Assembly (NCBI RefSeq): GCF_016908325.1
Contig: NZ_JAFBDR010000003.1
Location: forward strand, 244,741 to 308,740
From: Aquibacillus albus
GTDB lineage: Bacteria > Bacillota > Bacilli > Bacillales > Amphibacillaceae
Direction of reading: 5' to 3'
DNA length: 64,000 nucleotides
In this document: one piece after another, positions 56,211 through 64,000 of the stretch
Position numbering within the stretch: the first letter of the stretch is position 1
How the letters are laid out: each line of letters starts with the position of its first letter
The notes under the pieces: generated by a model
Databases searched by the model: none
What the model was told of the DNA's origin: nothing
The model's input: only the letters and a program-made list of their open reading frames with translations
Program-made: the position numbers and the translations under genes

Positions 56211-57341
56211 CTATGCTTCCCTTCCTTCTAGCGTTAAAATAATTGTCCTTGTCAAAATTTCAATCGCCTGTGTAATCGCTTCTTTTTTAAAAGTCATCTT
56301 CGGGTGATGTAATCCCGGCGCTAAGTCACAGCCAATTCCAAGCATCGTAGCCTTCAAGCGAGGACGCTTAATGGTGTAAAAATGAAAGTCATCCCCTCCG
56401 GTAGTAATCAGTGGAGGACGTAAATGTTTTTTTCCTAGCACCTCGCTAATCGACTGTTCCATCAATTTTTCTGCCTGTTTATTGACCTCAGCCGCTGCCA
56501 CATCAGCACCCATTTCCATCTTAATTTCCACATCATAATAATCTGCTAAAAATGTGATAATATCATTTACTTTTTTAGCCAACTGTTCCATCGTTTCATT
56601 TTTTTGTGCACGTAAATCAAGGCTGAATGTTGCCGAACCTGGTATGATATTGCTACTTTCTCCACCAGCATGAAACGACGTCATTTTAACAGAATGCGGC
56701 TGCATTGGATCGAGATGAATGTTGTTTAACATAGTAACGATACTTGCACCAATTTCAATTGCATTTTTTCCTAAATGTGGTCGGGCACCATGCGTATCAT
56801 CACTCATAATAGAACCCTGAAAAAAGCGTGCTGCTCCATGAACAATCGCTGGTACCGCTGTTCCGTTCGGAAGTTCCTGGATTGGTCTTAGATGCATTCC
56901 ATACAAATAATCAACGTCATCAACAACACCTTTTTCAACCATTTTTAGTGCACCAGTTCCTTTTTCTTCAGCAGGTTGAAAAATAAAGCGTATCGTGCCC
57001 TTTGGATTAGGTAGATATTCTTTTATGACGAGCAACACTCCTAAAACGATCGACATGTGTGCATCATGTCCACAGGAATGATTCGCCTGAAATACACCAT
57101 CCACCTCCTGCCATAATGCGTCCATATCTGCACGAATTGCTACTACTGGCTTCCCTTCACCGAATTCTCCTATTACACCCGTATGATCCTTAAATGTTGT
57201 AACTCGAACACCTTCCGCTTCTAGAAACTGAGCGATATAATTCGTCGTCTTGAACTCTTTCCAGCTAATCTCTGCATTGCCGTGTAAATGATCAAAGATT
57301 TCCATCACCCTTGATTCGATTTTTTTAATATATGATTTCAT
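56211..57341 (-). CDS. M20 family metallopeptidase/amidohydrolase (N-acyl amino acid hydrolase type)
   Basis: 376 residues, zinc-dependent. Metal motifs: HSCGHDAHMS near 89-98, EEKGTGALKMVE near 132 (metal and catalytic Glu), YGMHLRP near 156, and GGDDFHFY near 332. Lid domain HGARPHLGKNAIEIGASIV near 184. Same strand as the racemase gene, 177 bp before it, so probably one operon: the hydrolase would remove the acyl group after racemisation. N-acetyl-diaminopimelate deacetylase is an alternative but the usual dapH partner is absent. Confidence 0.9.
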   Translation of the reverse strand: MKSYIKKIESRVMEIFDHLHGNAEISWKEFKTTNYIAQFLEAEGVRVTTFKDHTGVIGEFGEGKPVVAIRADMDALWQEVDGVFQANHSCGHDAHMSIVLGVLLVIKEYLPNPKGTIRFIFQPAEEKGTGALKMVEKGVVDDVDYLYGMHLRPIQELPNGTAVPAIVHGAARFFQGSIMSDDTHGARPHLGKNAIEIGASIVTMLNNIHLDPMQPHSVKMTSFHAGGESSNIIPGSATFSLDLRAQKNETMEQLAKKVNDIITFLADYYDVEIKMEMGADVAAAEVNKQAEKLMEQSISEVLGKKHLRPPLITTGGDDFHFYTIKRPRLKATMLGIGCDLAPGLHHPKMTFKKEAITQAIEILTRTIILTLEGREA

Positions 57342-57673
57342 TTACCTATCTCCTAACTGTTTGGTGCAAAAAAATGTTGTATATGAAAATTTTCCATTTT
57401 TCGTAATTAAAATTAAGGAAAACCTTTTTTAAAGTGTTACCATTATTTCGGAATTTTCGTAATATTGCATGATAGTACTGAGTGAAACCAGAAATCCCCT
57501 CCCTCTCTTTTAATGTATGTACATAAAAAAGCTTTGATCCCTGCATCTGCCCTTCCAATTGATAGATTGTCAGCATACCCTATTAAGAGGAATAATGCCT
57601 CATAACGTTAATGGGTTTAAGGGATGAGAATATCCATTTGGGTCATTTTTTAAAGGAAAGAGGTGCTTTTAAA
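57342..57673. other. Intergenic region before the holin gene
   Basis: 332 bp with no reliable gene. A 76-codon minus-strand frame (57346-57576) lacks a ribosome site and recognisable composition. No LexA box seen. Confidence 0.5.
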
Positions 57674-57949
57674 TTGATTGAAGAATTACTTTGGGTAGTA
57701 AATGATGAGTTTTTGTTTATTGTTCCTGCCCTATGGGTCATTGGTTTTGCGTTAAAAAAAACACCCTTTTTCCCAGATTGGGCAATTATATGGGCATTAT
57801 TACTTGTTAGTGTTGTCTCAGCCTTTTCCTTTTTTGGAGTAACAGTCCAGGCATTTGCTCAAGGCGTATCTGTAGCTGGAGTAGCTGTTTTTAGTCATCA
57901 GCTTTTCAAGCAATCTACAATAGAGGCTAAAAAGAAAAGAAAGATGTAG
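57674..57949 (+). CDS. Phage-type holin (Hol44/superfamily V-like)
   Basis: 91 residues from a TTG start 8 nt after AGAGGTG. Three hydrophobic stretches (about 10-27, 35-55, 58-76) and a Lys-rich C-terminus (KKKRKM). GVTVQAFAQGVSVAGVAVFSHQLFKQS matches the conserved end of Hol44-type holins, which release endolysins. An intact frame next to a broken endolysin suggests a decaying lysis cassette. Confidence 0.75.
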   Translation: MIEELLWVVNDEFLFIVPALWVIGFALKKTPFFPDWAIIWALLLVSVVSAFSFFGVTVQAFAQGVSVAGVAVFSHQLFKQSTIEAKKKRKM

Positions 57950-57955
57950 AAAGTA

Positions 57956-58184
57956 ATGGAAACCTTTAGCGGTTACCGTATAACAAGTGGCTTTGGTTGG
58001 AAAACAAACCTATTACGCGGGAAAGGGAATGGCACACAGGGGTGGATCTAGTTAAAAATCATAAATCACCAATTGAAGCTTTTGCGGATGGCGAAATAAT
58101 GTATATTAGCATGGGGAGAAAAGGTACAGGCTTAGACGGGACAAACGATTCGCTCATGTACCGACATAGTATACCAAGGTGCTA
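57956..58184 (+). pseudogene. Frameshifted M23 peptidoglycan hydrolase (endolysin) remnant
   Basis: Frame 1 begins GYRITSGFGWKT, the conserved start of M23 endopeptidases, then shifts near 58000 into a frame reading ITREREWHTGVDLVKNHKSPIEAFADGEIMY, the metal/catalytic region. It degenerates again after GTGLDG and stops early. The C-terminal catalytic His region is missing. It follows the holin gene by 6 bp, so the two were a lysis pair. Confidence 0.8.
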
Positions 58185-58192
58185 GCGATGAC

Positions 58193-58233
58193 ATTTGTCG
58201 AATTTTGGCGAAAGGGGTCAGACCCCTTTCGCT
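58193..58233. repeat. Dispersed TTCGACAAA palindrome, copy I
   Basis: TTTGTCGAATTTTG (box in reverse orientation) followed by GCGAAAGGGGT / ACCCCTTTCGC and TTTTATTT. Located after the gbsR-like stop codon, where it may terminate transcription from the plus strand. Confidence 0.7.
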
Positions 58234-58234
58234 T

Positions 58235-58795
58235 TTATTTATCTTTTTCTGGGAGGTCTTCGGTTTTGGGTACGTGTTTAAAGATTTCGTTTGATTCAAA
58301 GAATTCAACAAGGCGGTTCAACCAATGGTAAAAATCTAAGATACTTTGTGTTTCATCCAAATATTCTTGTGCTTTTTCTTTCGCATCTTCCTCTAAATTT
58401 TCATCATGAATCAACTCATTTAATTCAATAATGAGTTTTTGTTGAAACGAGCGGTTCATGCTAATCCCTTTTCGCCAGTTAGAGCTAAATAAACTAATAA
58501 ATGTCTGATAATAGTCCTGTTCCACATTGTATATGTCTTTTCGTACACCTTTTTCAAATACCTTCTCTGCAAGCTGTAGCTCCAACAACTCCCTTACTGC
58601 TTGACTCATCCTCGTTTTACTCATACCAAGCTCTTCTGTCATATCATCAAGCGTCATCGGACCTCTATTATAATAGATCGTTCCCATTAAACGGCCCACT
58701 GTAGAAGGGACACCGTAAAGCTTCATATTCGCTGCAATTTGTTCTATAATCCTACTTCTTATCTGTTCAAATCGTTCCTCAGTTTTCGAATCCAA
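58235..58795 (-). CDS. GbsR/OpcR-type MarR family repressor
   Basis: 186 residues, winged helix at about 30-95 (YGVPSTVGRLMGTIYYNRGPMTLDDMTEELGMSKTRMSQAVRELLE, read in parts) followed by a long helical C-terminus. Sequence and length fit the GbsR family, which senses choline or betaine and represses osmoprotectant genes. Divergent from opuCA across a 418-bp region containing candidate operators. Confidence 0.88.
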   Translation of the reverse strand: MDSKTEERFEQIRSRIIEQIAANMKLYGVPSTVGRLMGTIYYNRGPMTLDDMTEELGMSKTRMSQAVRELLELQLAEKVFEKGVRKDIYNVEQDYYQTFISLFSSNWRKGISMNRSFQQKLIIELNELIHDENLEEDAKEKAQEYLDETQSILDFYHWLNRLVEFFESNEIFKHVPKTEDLPEKDK

Positions 58796-59213
58796 AATTA
58801 ATCACATCCATTTCTGCGAATTTGGATATACTACCACTTTTACATGGATTATATTATAGAGACTTTGGATATCCTAACATTCGATATAATACCACTCTAA
58901 CACGGATATTTACATTGTAAAACATTGTAATTAGTAAGTAACAAGAAGTATTTTAAAGGGATTTACGGTAAAAACGACCATAAACTTTATAAAATTAAAA
59001 TTTTACGAAGTTTACACTTTTAATCAGAAAATTTGAAACTTGTCGAAACATAGGACAGACATTTATACTTAAACACATCGTCCGTAAACAAAAAAGTTTA
59101 TAAACTTTATAAGTTTTAAGAAGTTGATCAACTGGAGTAAAGATATTTACTCCCATCCTACTATTATATCCAACTCATGAAAGCAAAAATCTAGAAAGGT
59201 GGGTTACACCTAG
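58796..59213. promoter_or_regulatory. Divergent control region between gbsR-like gene and opuC operon
   Basis: Contains TAAACTTTATAA at 58981 and again at 59101, a palindrome AGTTTATAAACT at 59095-59106, and a direct repeat pair nearer the repressor gene (TTTGGATATACTA ... TACATGGAT at about 58822, TTTGGATATCCTA ... CACGGATA at about 58867). These are candidate repressor sites. Confidence 0.6.
59040..59069 (+). promoter_or_regulatory. Promoter of opuC operon
   Basis: TTGTCG, 18 nt, TATACT. The palindrome at 59095 lies about 20 nt after the expected start site, suiting a roadblock repressor. Confidence 0.5.
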
Positions 59214-60341
59214 ATGATTCGTTTAGAAGGTGTTGAAAAAGTCTATGAAGATGGCTTTCAGGCATTAAAAGACATTAACCTTGAATTTAAAGAAGGTGAA
59301 ATTAATGTTCTGATTGGTCCAAGTGGTTGCGGGAAAACGACAACGATGAAAATGTTGAATAAACTAATCGATTTTACGAACGGTAATATCTTTATTAATG
59401 ATAAGGACATTTCCACAATTGATGCCATTGATCTTCGCAGAACGATTGGCTATGTCATTCAACATATTGGGTTGTTTCCGCATATGACCATTTATAACAA
59501 TGTCGCAGCTGTTCCTAAATTATTGAAATGGGACAAAGAGCGAATCGATAAAAGGGTAAATGAACTATTAAATATGGTTGGTTTGGATCCGGAAACATAT
59601 GCAAATCGTTTTCCATCTGAATTGAGTGGTGGTCAACAACAGCGAATTGGAGTTATACGTGCATTGGCTGCAGAACCTTCCATTATTTTAATGGATGAAC
59701 CCTTTAGTGCATTAGATCCAATTAGTCGTGAACAGCTCCAAGATGAGCTATTGCGTCTACAAAAAGAGATTAATAAAACCATTGTCTTCGTTACCCATGA
59801 TATGGACGAAGCATTAAAAATTGCTGACCAAATCATTCTCATGAAAGACGGGGTTGTTGAACAAAAAGGTTCCCCTGAAGAAATCTTAAGATCGCCAGCA
59901 AGTGATTTTGTCAAGGACTTTATTGGACAGGATCGTTTACAACAAGGGAATGCTATCCCAGTTGTTGATGAAGTCATGAGTAAAGAATTTGTAAGTATAG
60001 AAGAGAAGCAAAGCGTAACAGATGCAATTGACCTTATGAAGGACAAGCAGATTGATTCATTGATGGTTCTTAGCAATAGCCATCAGGTTACAGGAAAGCT
60101 ATCACTTTATGATGTGATAAATCAAACAGAACAAATGGTAGCGGAGGTTATGAAACCGTTCGAACAGAACATTGAATCAGGAGCTTCGCTAAGCGCTGCG
60201 CTTCACCTCATTAAAAAGCATGACTTAAATGAATTACCAGTCGTTGATCAAGACCAGCAATTCATCGGGATTATAACAAGAAAGTCACTAATCCATGTAA
60301 TGAGCAAATCTTACTCTCTCGTAGGAAATGAGGGAAAATAA
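59214..60341 (+). CDS. opuCA: Glycine betaine/choline-type ABC transporter ATP-binding protein
   Basis: 375 residues. Walker A GPSGCGKTT near 36, Q-loop region VIQHIGLFPHMT near 82, signature LSGGQQQRIGVIRAL near 142, Walker B IILMDEPFSALDP near 162. Two CBS domains at about 250-370 (VMSKEFVSIEEKQSVTDAI; ELPVVDQDQQFIGIITRKSL) can sense ionic strength. Ribosome site AGGTGGG. First of four opu genes. OpuB versus OpuC type is not decidable from sequence alone. Confidence 0.94.
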   Translation: MIRLEGVEKVYEDGFQALKDINLEFKEGEINVLIGPSGCGKTTTMKMLNKLIDFTNGNIFINDKDISTIDAIDLRRTIGYVIQHIGLFPHMTIYNNVAAVPKLLKWDKERIDKRVNELLNMVGLDPETYANRFPSELSGGQQQRIGVIRALAAEPSIILMDEPFSALDPISREQLQDELLRLQKEINKTIVFVTHDMDEALKIADQIILMKDGVVEQKGSPEEILRSPASDFVKDFIGQDRLQQGNAIPVVDEVMSKEFVSIEEKQSVTDAIDLMKDKQIDSLMVLSNSHQVTGKLSLYDVINQTEQMVAEVMKPFEQNIESGASLSAALHLIKKHDLNELPVVDQDQQFIGIITRKSLIHVMSKSYSLVGNEGK

Positions 60342-60983
60342 ATGGAAGTTTTAATGGATTATATTGAATTTTGGCAAGAACGTTACCCGTCGATATTGGA
60401 GTACACTTGGCAGCATCTATTTGTTTCTCTCGTATCGGTAATCTTAGGGGCAGTGCTCGCTATTCCACTTGGAATCTATTTGACTAGAATTAAGTCAAAA
60501 GCAATCAAAAACATCACTTTTAATGTGACAAATATTTTCCAAACCATCCCGACGATTGCTTTACTGGCACTGATGATTCCACTATTAGGGATTGGGATGA
60601 AGCCAGCAATTGTAGCTTTATTTTTGTATTCTTTATTGCCACTATTGCGGAATACTTTCGCTGGTATCCAGTCGGTTGATCCGGAAGTCATCGAATCAGC
60701 CAAAGGGATAGGATACAGTCCTATTCAACGTTTGATGCAAATTGAAATCCCATTAGCCTTTCCTTATATTATGTCAGGACTTCGCATAACCACCGTTTAT
60801 ATTATTAGCTGGGCAACGATTGCGGCAGTTATTGGAGCTGGTGGTTTGGGAGGCATGGTTATTGCGGGATTAGGTTTTAATGATAAATTTCTGATTTTCA
60901 CAGGAACGATAATGGCTGTCATTATGGCACTTATCGCTGATTTTCTCATGGGAATCCTTGAGAAAAAGGTAGCTTATAAATAA
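60342..60983 (+). CDS. opuCB: Osmoprotectant ABC transporter permease
   Basis: 213 residues, about six helices; ATG immediately follows the opuCA stop (a second ATG four codons later is possible). NIFQTIPTIALLALMIPLLGIGMKPAIVALFLYSLLPLLRNT region near 60-105 and the EAA-type loop ESAKGIGYSPIQRLMQIEIPLAF near 114 contact the ATPase. Confidence 0.94.
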   Translation: MEVLMDYIEFWQERYPSILEYTWQHLFVSLVSVILGAVLAIPLGIYLTRIKSKAIKNITFNVTNIFQTIPTIALLALMIPLLGIGMKPAIVALFLYSLLPLLRNTFAGIQSVDPEVIESAKGIGYSPIQRLMQIEIPLAFPYIMSGLRITTVYIISWATIAAVIGAGGLGGMVIAGLGFNDKFLIFTGTIMAVIMALIADFLMGILEKKVAYK

Positions 60984-61021
60984 ACTTATACAACTTATCA
61001 ATTATAGGAGTGAATTTTTCA

Positions 61022-61918
61022 ATGAAAAAAATTATCTTTTCTGCAGTTGCAGTACTAGTATTAGGATTTATGTCTGCGTGTGGCGGCGACGACAATACGA
61101 TTGAAATCGGAACACAAACGTACACCGATCCAAAATTAATGGCTCATATCGTTGAAGGGTTAATTGAAGACCAAACGGAGTATGAAGTAAATATTACGAA
61201 AGATATTTCTGCAAGTCCACAATTGATTACGTCAATTGACCAGGAAGAATTGGATATTGCAACACTATATTCTGGTGAAGTTTACAACAATCACTTTGAT
61301 GAAGATGAGGTAGAGTATTCTACAGATACAGAAAAAACATTAACACAGGCACAGCAATTATTTAACGAGCATTTTGACTTTAAGTGGTATGATTCACTTG
61401 GTTTCCAAAATAAATACACGATTGCTATTGAAAATGAATTTGCAGAAGCGAACAATATTGAAACGATATCTGACTTAGAGCCTTATGCTGGTGAATTAAG
61501 ATTTGGAACAGATGGTTCATGGCTCGAACGTTCCAATGACGGATATAGAGCTTTCCAAGAGGCATATGGATTTGAATTTGCTGATGCACGTGGTTTACAG
61601 ATTGAATTGATGTATGAAGGTGTAGAAAGTGATGAGCTTGATGTTATTACGGCTTATTCCGTAGACCCGCAGATTCTTGAATTGGATTTGAAGGTATTGG
61701 AAGATGACAAAAACTTCTTCCCACCATATAGTGCGTCTCTTGTAACAAGAAACAACCTGTTAGAAGATGATCCACAAATTGATGAGATTCTTTCTTCATT
61801 AGTAGGAACAATAGATGAAGAAACAATGACTCAACTGATTTATGAAGTAGATATTAATGAACGCGATGAACAAGAAGTTGCTCAAGAATACTTGCAAGAA
61901 CAAGGCTTAATTGAGTAA
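61022..61918 (+). CDS. opuCC: Osmoprotectant-binding lipoprotein
   Basis: 298 residues. Lipobox FMSAC places Cys near 20, then the mature binding domain (IEIGTQTYTDPKLMAHIVEGLIE; RFGTDGSWLERSNDGYRAFQEAYGF near 163; DVITAYSVDPQI near 216). Type II substrate-binding fold of the OpuAC/ProX-like group. Very acidic composition. Start at the ATG after AGGAG. An upstream in-frame GTG overlaps the ribosome site. Confidence 0.93.
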   Translation: MKKIIFSAVAVLVLGFMSACGGDDNTIEIGTQTYTDPKLMAHIVEGLIEDQTEYEVNITKDISASPQLITSIDQEELDIATLYSGEVYNNHFDEDEVEYSTDTEKTLTQAQQLFNEHFDFKWYDSLGFQNKYTIAIENEFAEANNIETISDLEPYAGELRFGTDGSWLERSNDGYRAFQEAYGFEFADARGLQIELMYEGVESDELDVITAYSVDPQILELDLKVLEDDKNFFPPYSASLVTRNNLLEDDPQIDEILSSLVGTIDEETMTQLIYEVDINERDEQEVAQEYLQEQGLIE

Positions 61919-61948
61919 TAACAATACACTTTTAAAAGGTGTGAAAAA

Positions 61949-62590
61949 ATGGAATTTATAATAGAACTATCTACGTATATGGGAGAAAACTGGGGTTATC
62001 TGCTGGAGCTTACTGTAGAGCATATATTAATGGTACTATACGGAATCGTGCTTGCTGTAATTGTTGGGGTTCCATTAGGGATCATTTGTGCACGAAGTGA
62101 AAAGCTCGCTCCAATCATTTTGTCAATCGCTAATATTATTCAAATTATCCCAAGTTTAGCACTCTTAGCGATTCTTATGCTTTACTTTGGTCTCGGTTTT
62201 GAAACAGTAGTAGTCGGACTTTTCCTCTATTCACTGCTTCCAATCATTCGAAACACGTATGTTGGGGTAAAAGAGGTTGATCCACACGTATTGGAAGCTG
62301 GAAAAGGGATTGGAATGACCCCCTTGCAGTTGCTCGCAAAAATCCAAATTCCTTTATCTCTACCATTTATGATGGCTGGATTAAGAATTGCTGCAGTTAT
62401 TGCAGTTGGTGTTGCATCGATTGCACCATACATTGGTGGAGATGGATTAGGTCGTGAAATTGTATCCGGGATTAATGGGCGAGATGAAATAAAGATTTAT
62501 GCCGGGGCAATTCCAGCAGCTCTTCTGGCCATTATTGCCGACATTGGCCTTGGAATTTCCGAAAAACGCTTTAAAAAGAAGAACGCATAA
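61949..62590 (+). CDS. opuCD: Osmoprotectant ABC transporter permease
   Basis: 213 residues, about six helices, paralogue of the first permease (NIIQIIPSLALLAILM near 62; EAGKGIGMTPLQLLAKIQIPLSLPF near 112; IGGDGLGREI near 160). Completes a CA-CB-CC-CD operon ended by the hairpin at 62616. Confidence 0.94.
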   Translation: MEFIIELSTYMGENWGYLLELTVEHILMVLYGIVLAVIVGVPLGIICARSEKLAPIILSIANIIQIIPSLALLAILMLYFGLGFETVVVGLFLYSLLPIIRNTYVGVKEVDPHVLEAGKGIGMTPLQLLAKIQIPLSLPFMMAGLRIAAVIAVGVASIAPYIGGDGLGREIVSGINGRDEIKIYAGAIPAALLAIIADIGLGISEKRFKKKNA

Positions 62591-62615
62591 TAGACATGAT
62601 GAAAGCTTATGAACT

Positions 62616-62705
62616 AGGGGTTGACCAGAAAAAGGGCCAGATACCAACCGACGTATCGACGAATTGGAAGGTTGCAAGGAACTCTCTGGTCAACCCTTTT
62701 TATTA
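62616..62705 (+). terminator. Terminator of opuC operon
   Basis: AGGGGTTGACCAG and CTGGTCAACCC arms with a 56-nt loop, ending CTTTTTATT, 26 nt after the opuCD stop. Transcription could still reach the next gene if it leaks. Confidence 0.75.
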
Positions 62706-62726
62706 CATCGATAGAAGGGTGAAACC

Positions 62727-63905
62727 ATGATTAACGATATTTTCAATCGCTTAGAAAACATTTATCAAGAAATGGTCGATATACGCAGAGATTTACACAA
62801 GCATCCTGAGTTATCATTTCAGGAAGAACGGACACCAGAAGTGATTGCTCAATATCAACGACAATTAGGTCTGGAAGTTAGAACAGGCGTCGGTGGTAAT
62901 GGTGTCGTTGCAACATTACATGGTGGGAAACCTGGTAAAACAGTTGCAATTCGAGCAGATTTCGATGCTTTGCCAATCTTTGAAAAAAATGATGTACCCT
63001 ATAAGTCAGTAAATGATGGTGTGATGCACGCGTGTGGTCATGATGCCCATACAGCCATTGCACTCGGGCTAGCAAAAGTACTTGCTGAGAAAAAAGCTGA
63101 AATTGAGGGAAATGTTGTTTTTATTCATCAACATGCAGAGGAAATGAATCCAGGCGGTGCAATCGGAATGTTTGAAGATGGCTGTTTGGAAGGTGTAGAT
63201 GCAATCTTTGCTACACATATGGAGAATTATTGTTCAGTTGGTCAGGTTTTCTACAGTGAGGATTATATTTTAGCAGCATCTGACAGATTTGAAATAGAAG
63301 TTAACGGAGTTGGTGGTCACGGGGCTTTTCCTCAAGACACAAGAGATGCTGTCGTTATTGGTTCGCAGCTCGTTAGTAATTTGCAACAAATTATTAGCAG
63401 ACGTGTAGATCCGCTTAAATCAGCAGTTTTAACAATTGGCTCCTTTAAAGCAGGTGAAGCAGCCAATGTCATCGCCGATCAAGCGATATTAAAAGGAACT
63501 GTCCGAACTTTTGATGCGGATGTCCGAGATCAAGTAGAGGAAATGATGGAAACAATGACAGCACATACGTGTAAAGCATCTGGAGCTTCCTACAAATTCA
63601 CGTATGATCGAGGCTTTCCTGCAACTTTAAACCATGAGAAAGAAACAAAATTACTCGTGGAATCTGCCAAGCAAGTCATTAACGAAGAGGATATTATTGC
63701 AATTCCTCCAAATATGGGTGGAGAAGACTTTTCATACTTCCTACAAAAAGTACCTGGCACCTACTTTTTCACAGGCTCTGCCAACAAAGACAAAGGAATT
63801 ATTTACCCATACCACCACCCAAAATTTGATATAGATGAAGAATCCCTACTCATCGGATCAAAAATCCTCGCAGCTGCAACCATTAACTACTTGAACCAAA
63901 ATTAG
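62727..63905 (+). CDS. M20 family metallohydrolase (amidohydrolase/carboxypeptidase type)
   Basis: 392 residues. Zinc-site motifs: HACGHDAHTAIAL near 101-113, HQHAEEMNPGGAI near 133-145, THMENYCSVG near 159, and GGEDFSYFL near 330; dimerisation domain GHGAFPQDTRDAVVIGS near 194. AmhX/YtnL-like amidohydrolases cleave N-acyl amino acids. RBS AGAAGGG. It follows the opuC terminator closely. A link to an N-acetylated osmolyte or dipeptide is only speculative. 63906-64000 contains no recognisable feature. Confidence 0.9.
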   Translation: MINDIFNRLENIYQEMVDIRRDLHKHPELSFQEERTPEVIAQYQRQLGLEVRTGVGGNGVVATLHGGKPGKTVAIRADFDALPIFEKNDVPYKSVNDGVMHACGHDAHTAIALGLAKVLAEKKAEIEGNVVFIHQHAEEMNPGGAIGMFEDGCLEGVDAIFATHMENYCSVGQVFYSEDYILAASDRFEIEVNGVGGHGAFPQDTRDAVVIGSQLVSNLQQIISRRVDPLKSAVLTIGSFKAGEAANVIADQAILKGTVRTFDADVRDQVEEMMETMTAHTCKASGASYKFTYDRGFPATLNHEKETKLLVESAKQVINEEDIIAIPPNMGGEDFSYFLQKVPGTYFFTGSANKDKGIIYPYHHPKFDIDEESLLIGSKILAAATINYLNQN

Positions 63906-64000
63906 GTGCCTAGTGTAGTAAATAGGTTCAAATAAAGAAAAATAACCACCATTTTCAGTGTAAAATGGAAGTACCTATCACAGAACTTCCAAATAACCCC

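Noticed and set aside
57346..57576. 76-codon minus-strand frame after the M20 gene's start
   Set aside because: No ribosome site and no recognisable features.
57997..58185. 62-codon frame as an independent gene
   Set aside because: Its sequence is the middle of an M23 endopeptidase joined by frameshift to the preceding frame, so it is part of a pseudogene.

Overview
The window is a low-GC Firmicute chromosome segment, most probably a moderately halophilic or halotolerant endospore-former of the Bacillaceae (Oceanobacillus/Virgibacillus/Gracilibacillus-like). The evidence is the set of spore-germination receptor genes, a DesKR thermosensor, B. subtilis-type regulatory sites (S-box, BirA, TnrA/GlnR-type and cre-like boxes, TTGACA/TATAAT promoters with strong AGGAGG ribosome sites), several very acidic secreted proteins, SLH-anchored surface proteins and an OpuC-type osmoprotectant transporter. 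No rRNA, tRNA, CRISPR array or intact prophage is visible.

Layout. 1-17 kb is mostly surface and polymer biology: an S-layer-anchored subtilisin-like protease (cut by the left edge), a GH4 glycosidase, a charge-segregated acidic secreted protein preceded by a probable c-di-GMP-I riboswitch, a YcdB/SLH surface protein, a coiled-coil protein plus membrane-anchored NodB-type deacetylase, NADH dehydrogenase II, a cupin/HD-GYP protein with a small secreted partner, and a GH10 xylanase. 17-20.5 kb holds a 51-bp tandem repeat array and the des/desK/desR membrane-fluidity genes. 20.5-22.3 kb is bioY-bioB under a BirA operator. 22.4-27.8 kb is a germinant-receptor locus in which two tandemly duplicated B subunits converge on a C-A gene pair.

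28-41.7 kb is sulfur metabolism, all on the minus strand: cysH-cysJ-cysI-sat-cysC-permease-sumT for sulfate to sulfide, and metI-metC-yxjG-like for homocysteine and methionine, led by two complete SAM-I riboswitches in series. 41.8-51.8 kb is one urea gene set, urtABCDE followed by ureABCEFGD, with a perfect TnrA/GlnR-type box upstream.

52-64 kb is mixed: an oxidoreductase, a collagen-like protein, HU, an enolase-superfamily racemase/OSBS with an M20 hydrolase, a decayed phage-type lysis cassette (holin plus frameshifted M23 endolysin), and a GbsR-type repressor divergent from opuCABCD, then another M20 hydrolase.

Several short dispersed repeat families thread through the intergenic spaces: a MITE-like element (three copies plus a remnant), a palindromic GGTGCC/GGGGTC family linked to a TTCGACAAA box, and a ~110-bp sequence found in the leaders of both sat and metI. 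Start codons were moved from the longest reading frame where a ribosome site decided the matter (xylanase, cysC, sat, cysJ, metI, ureA, ureB, urtE, opuCC, SLH protein, second germination permease, holin).
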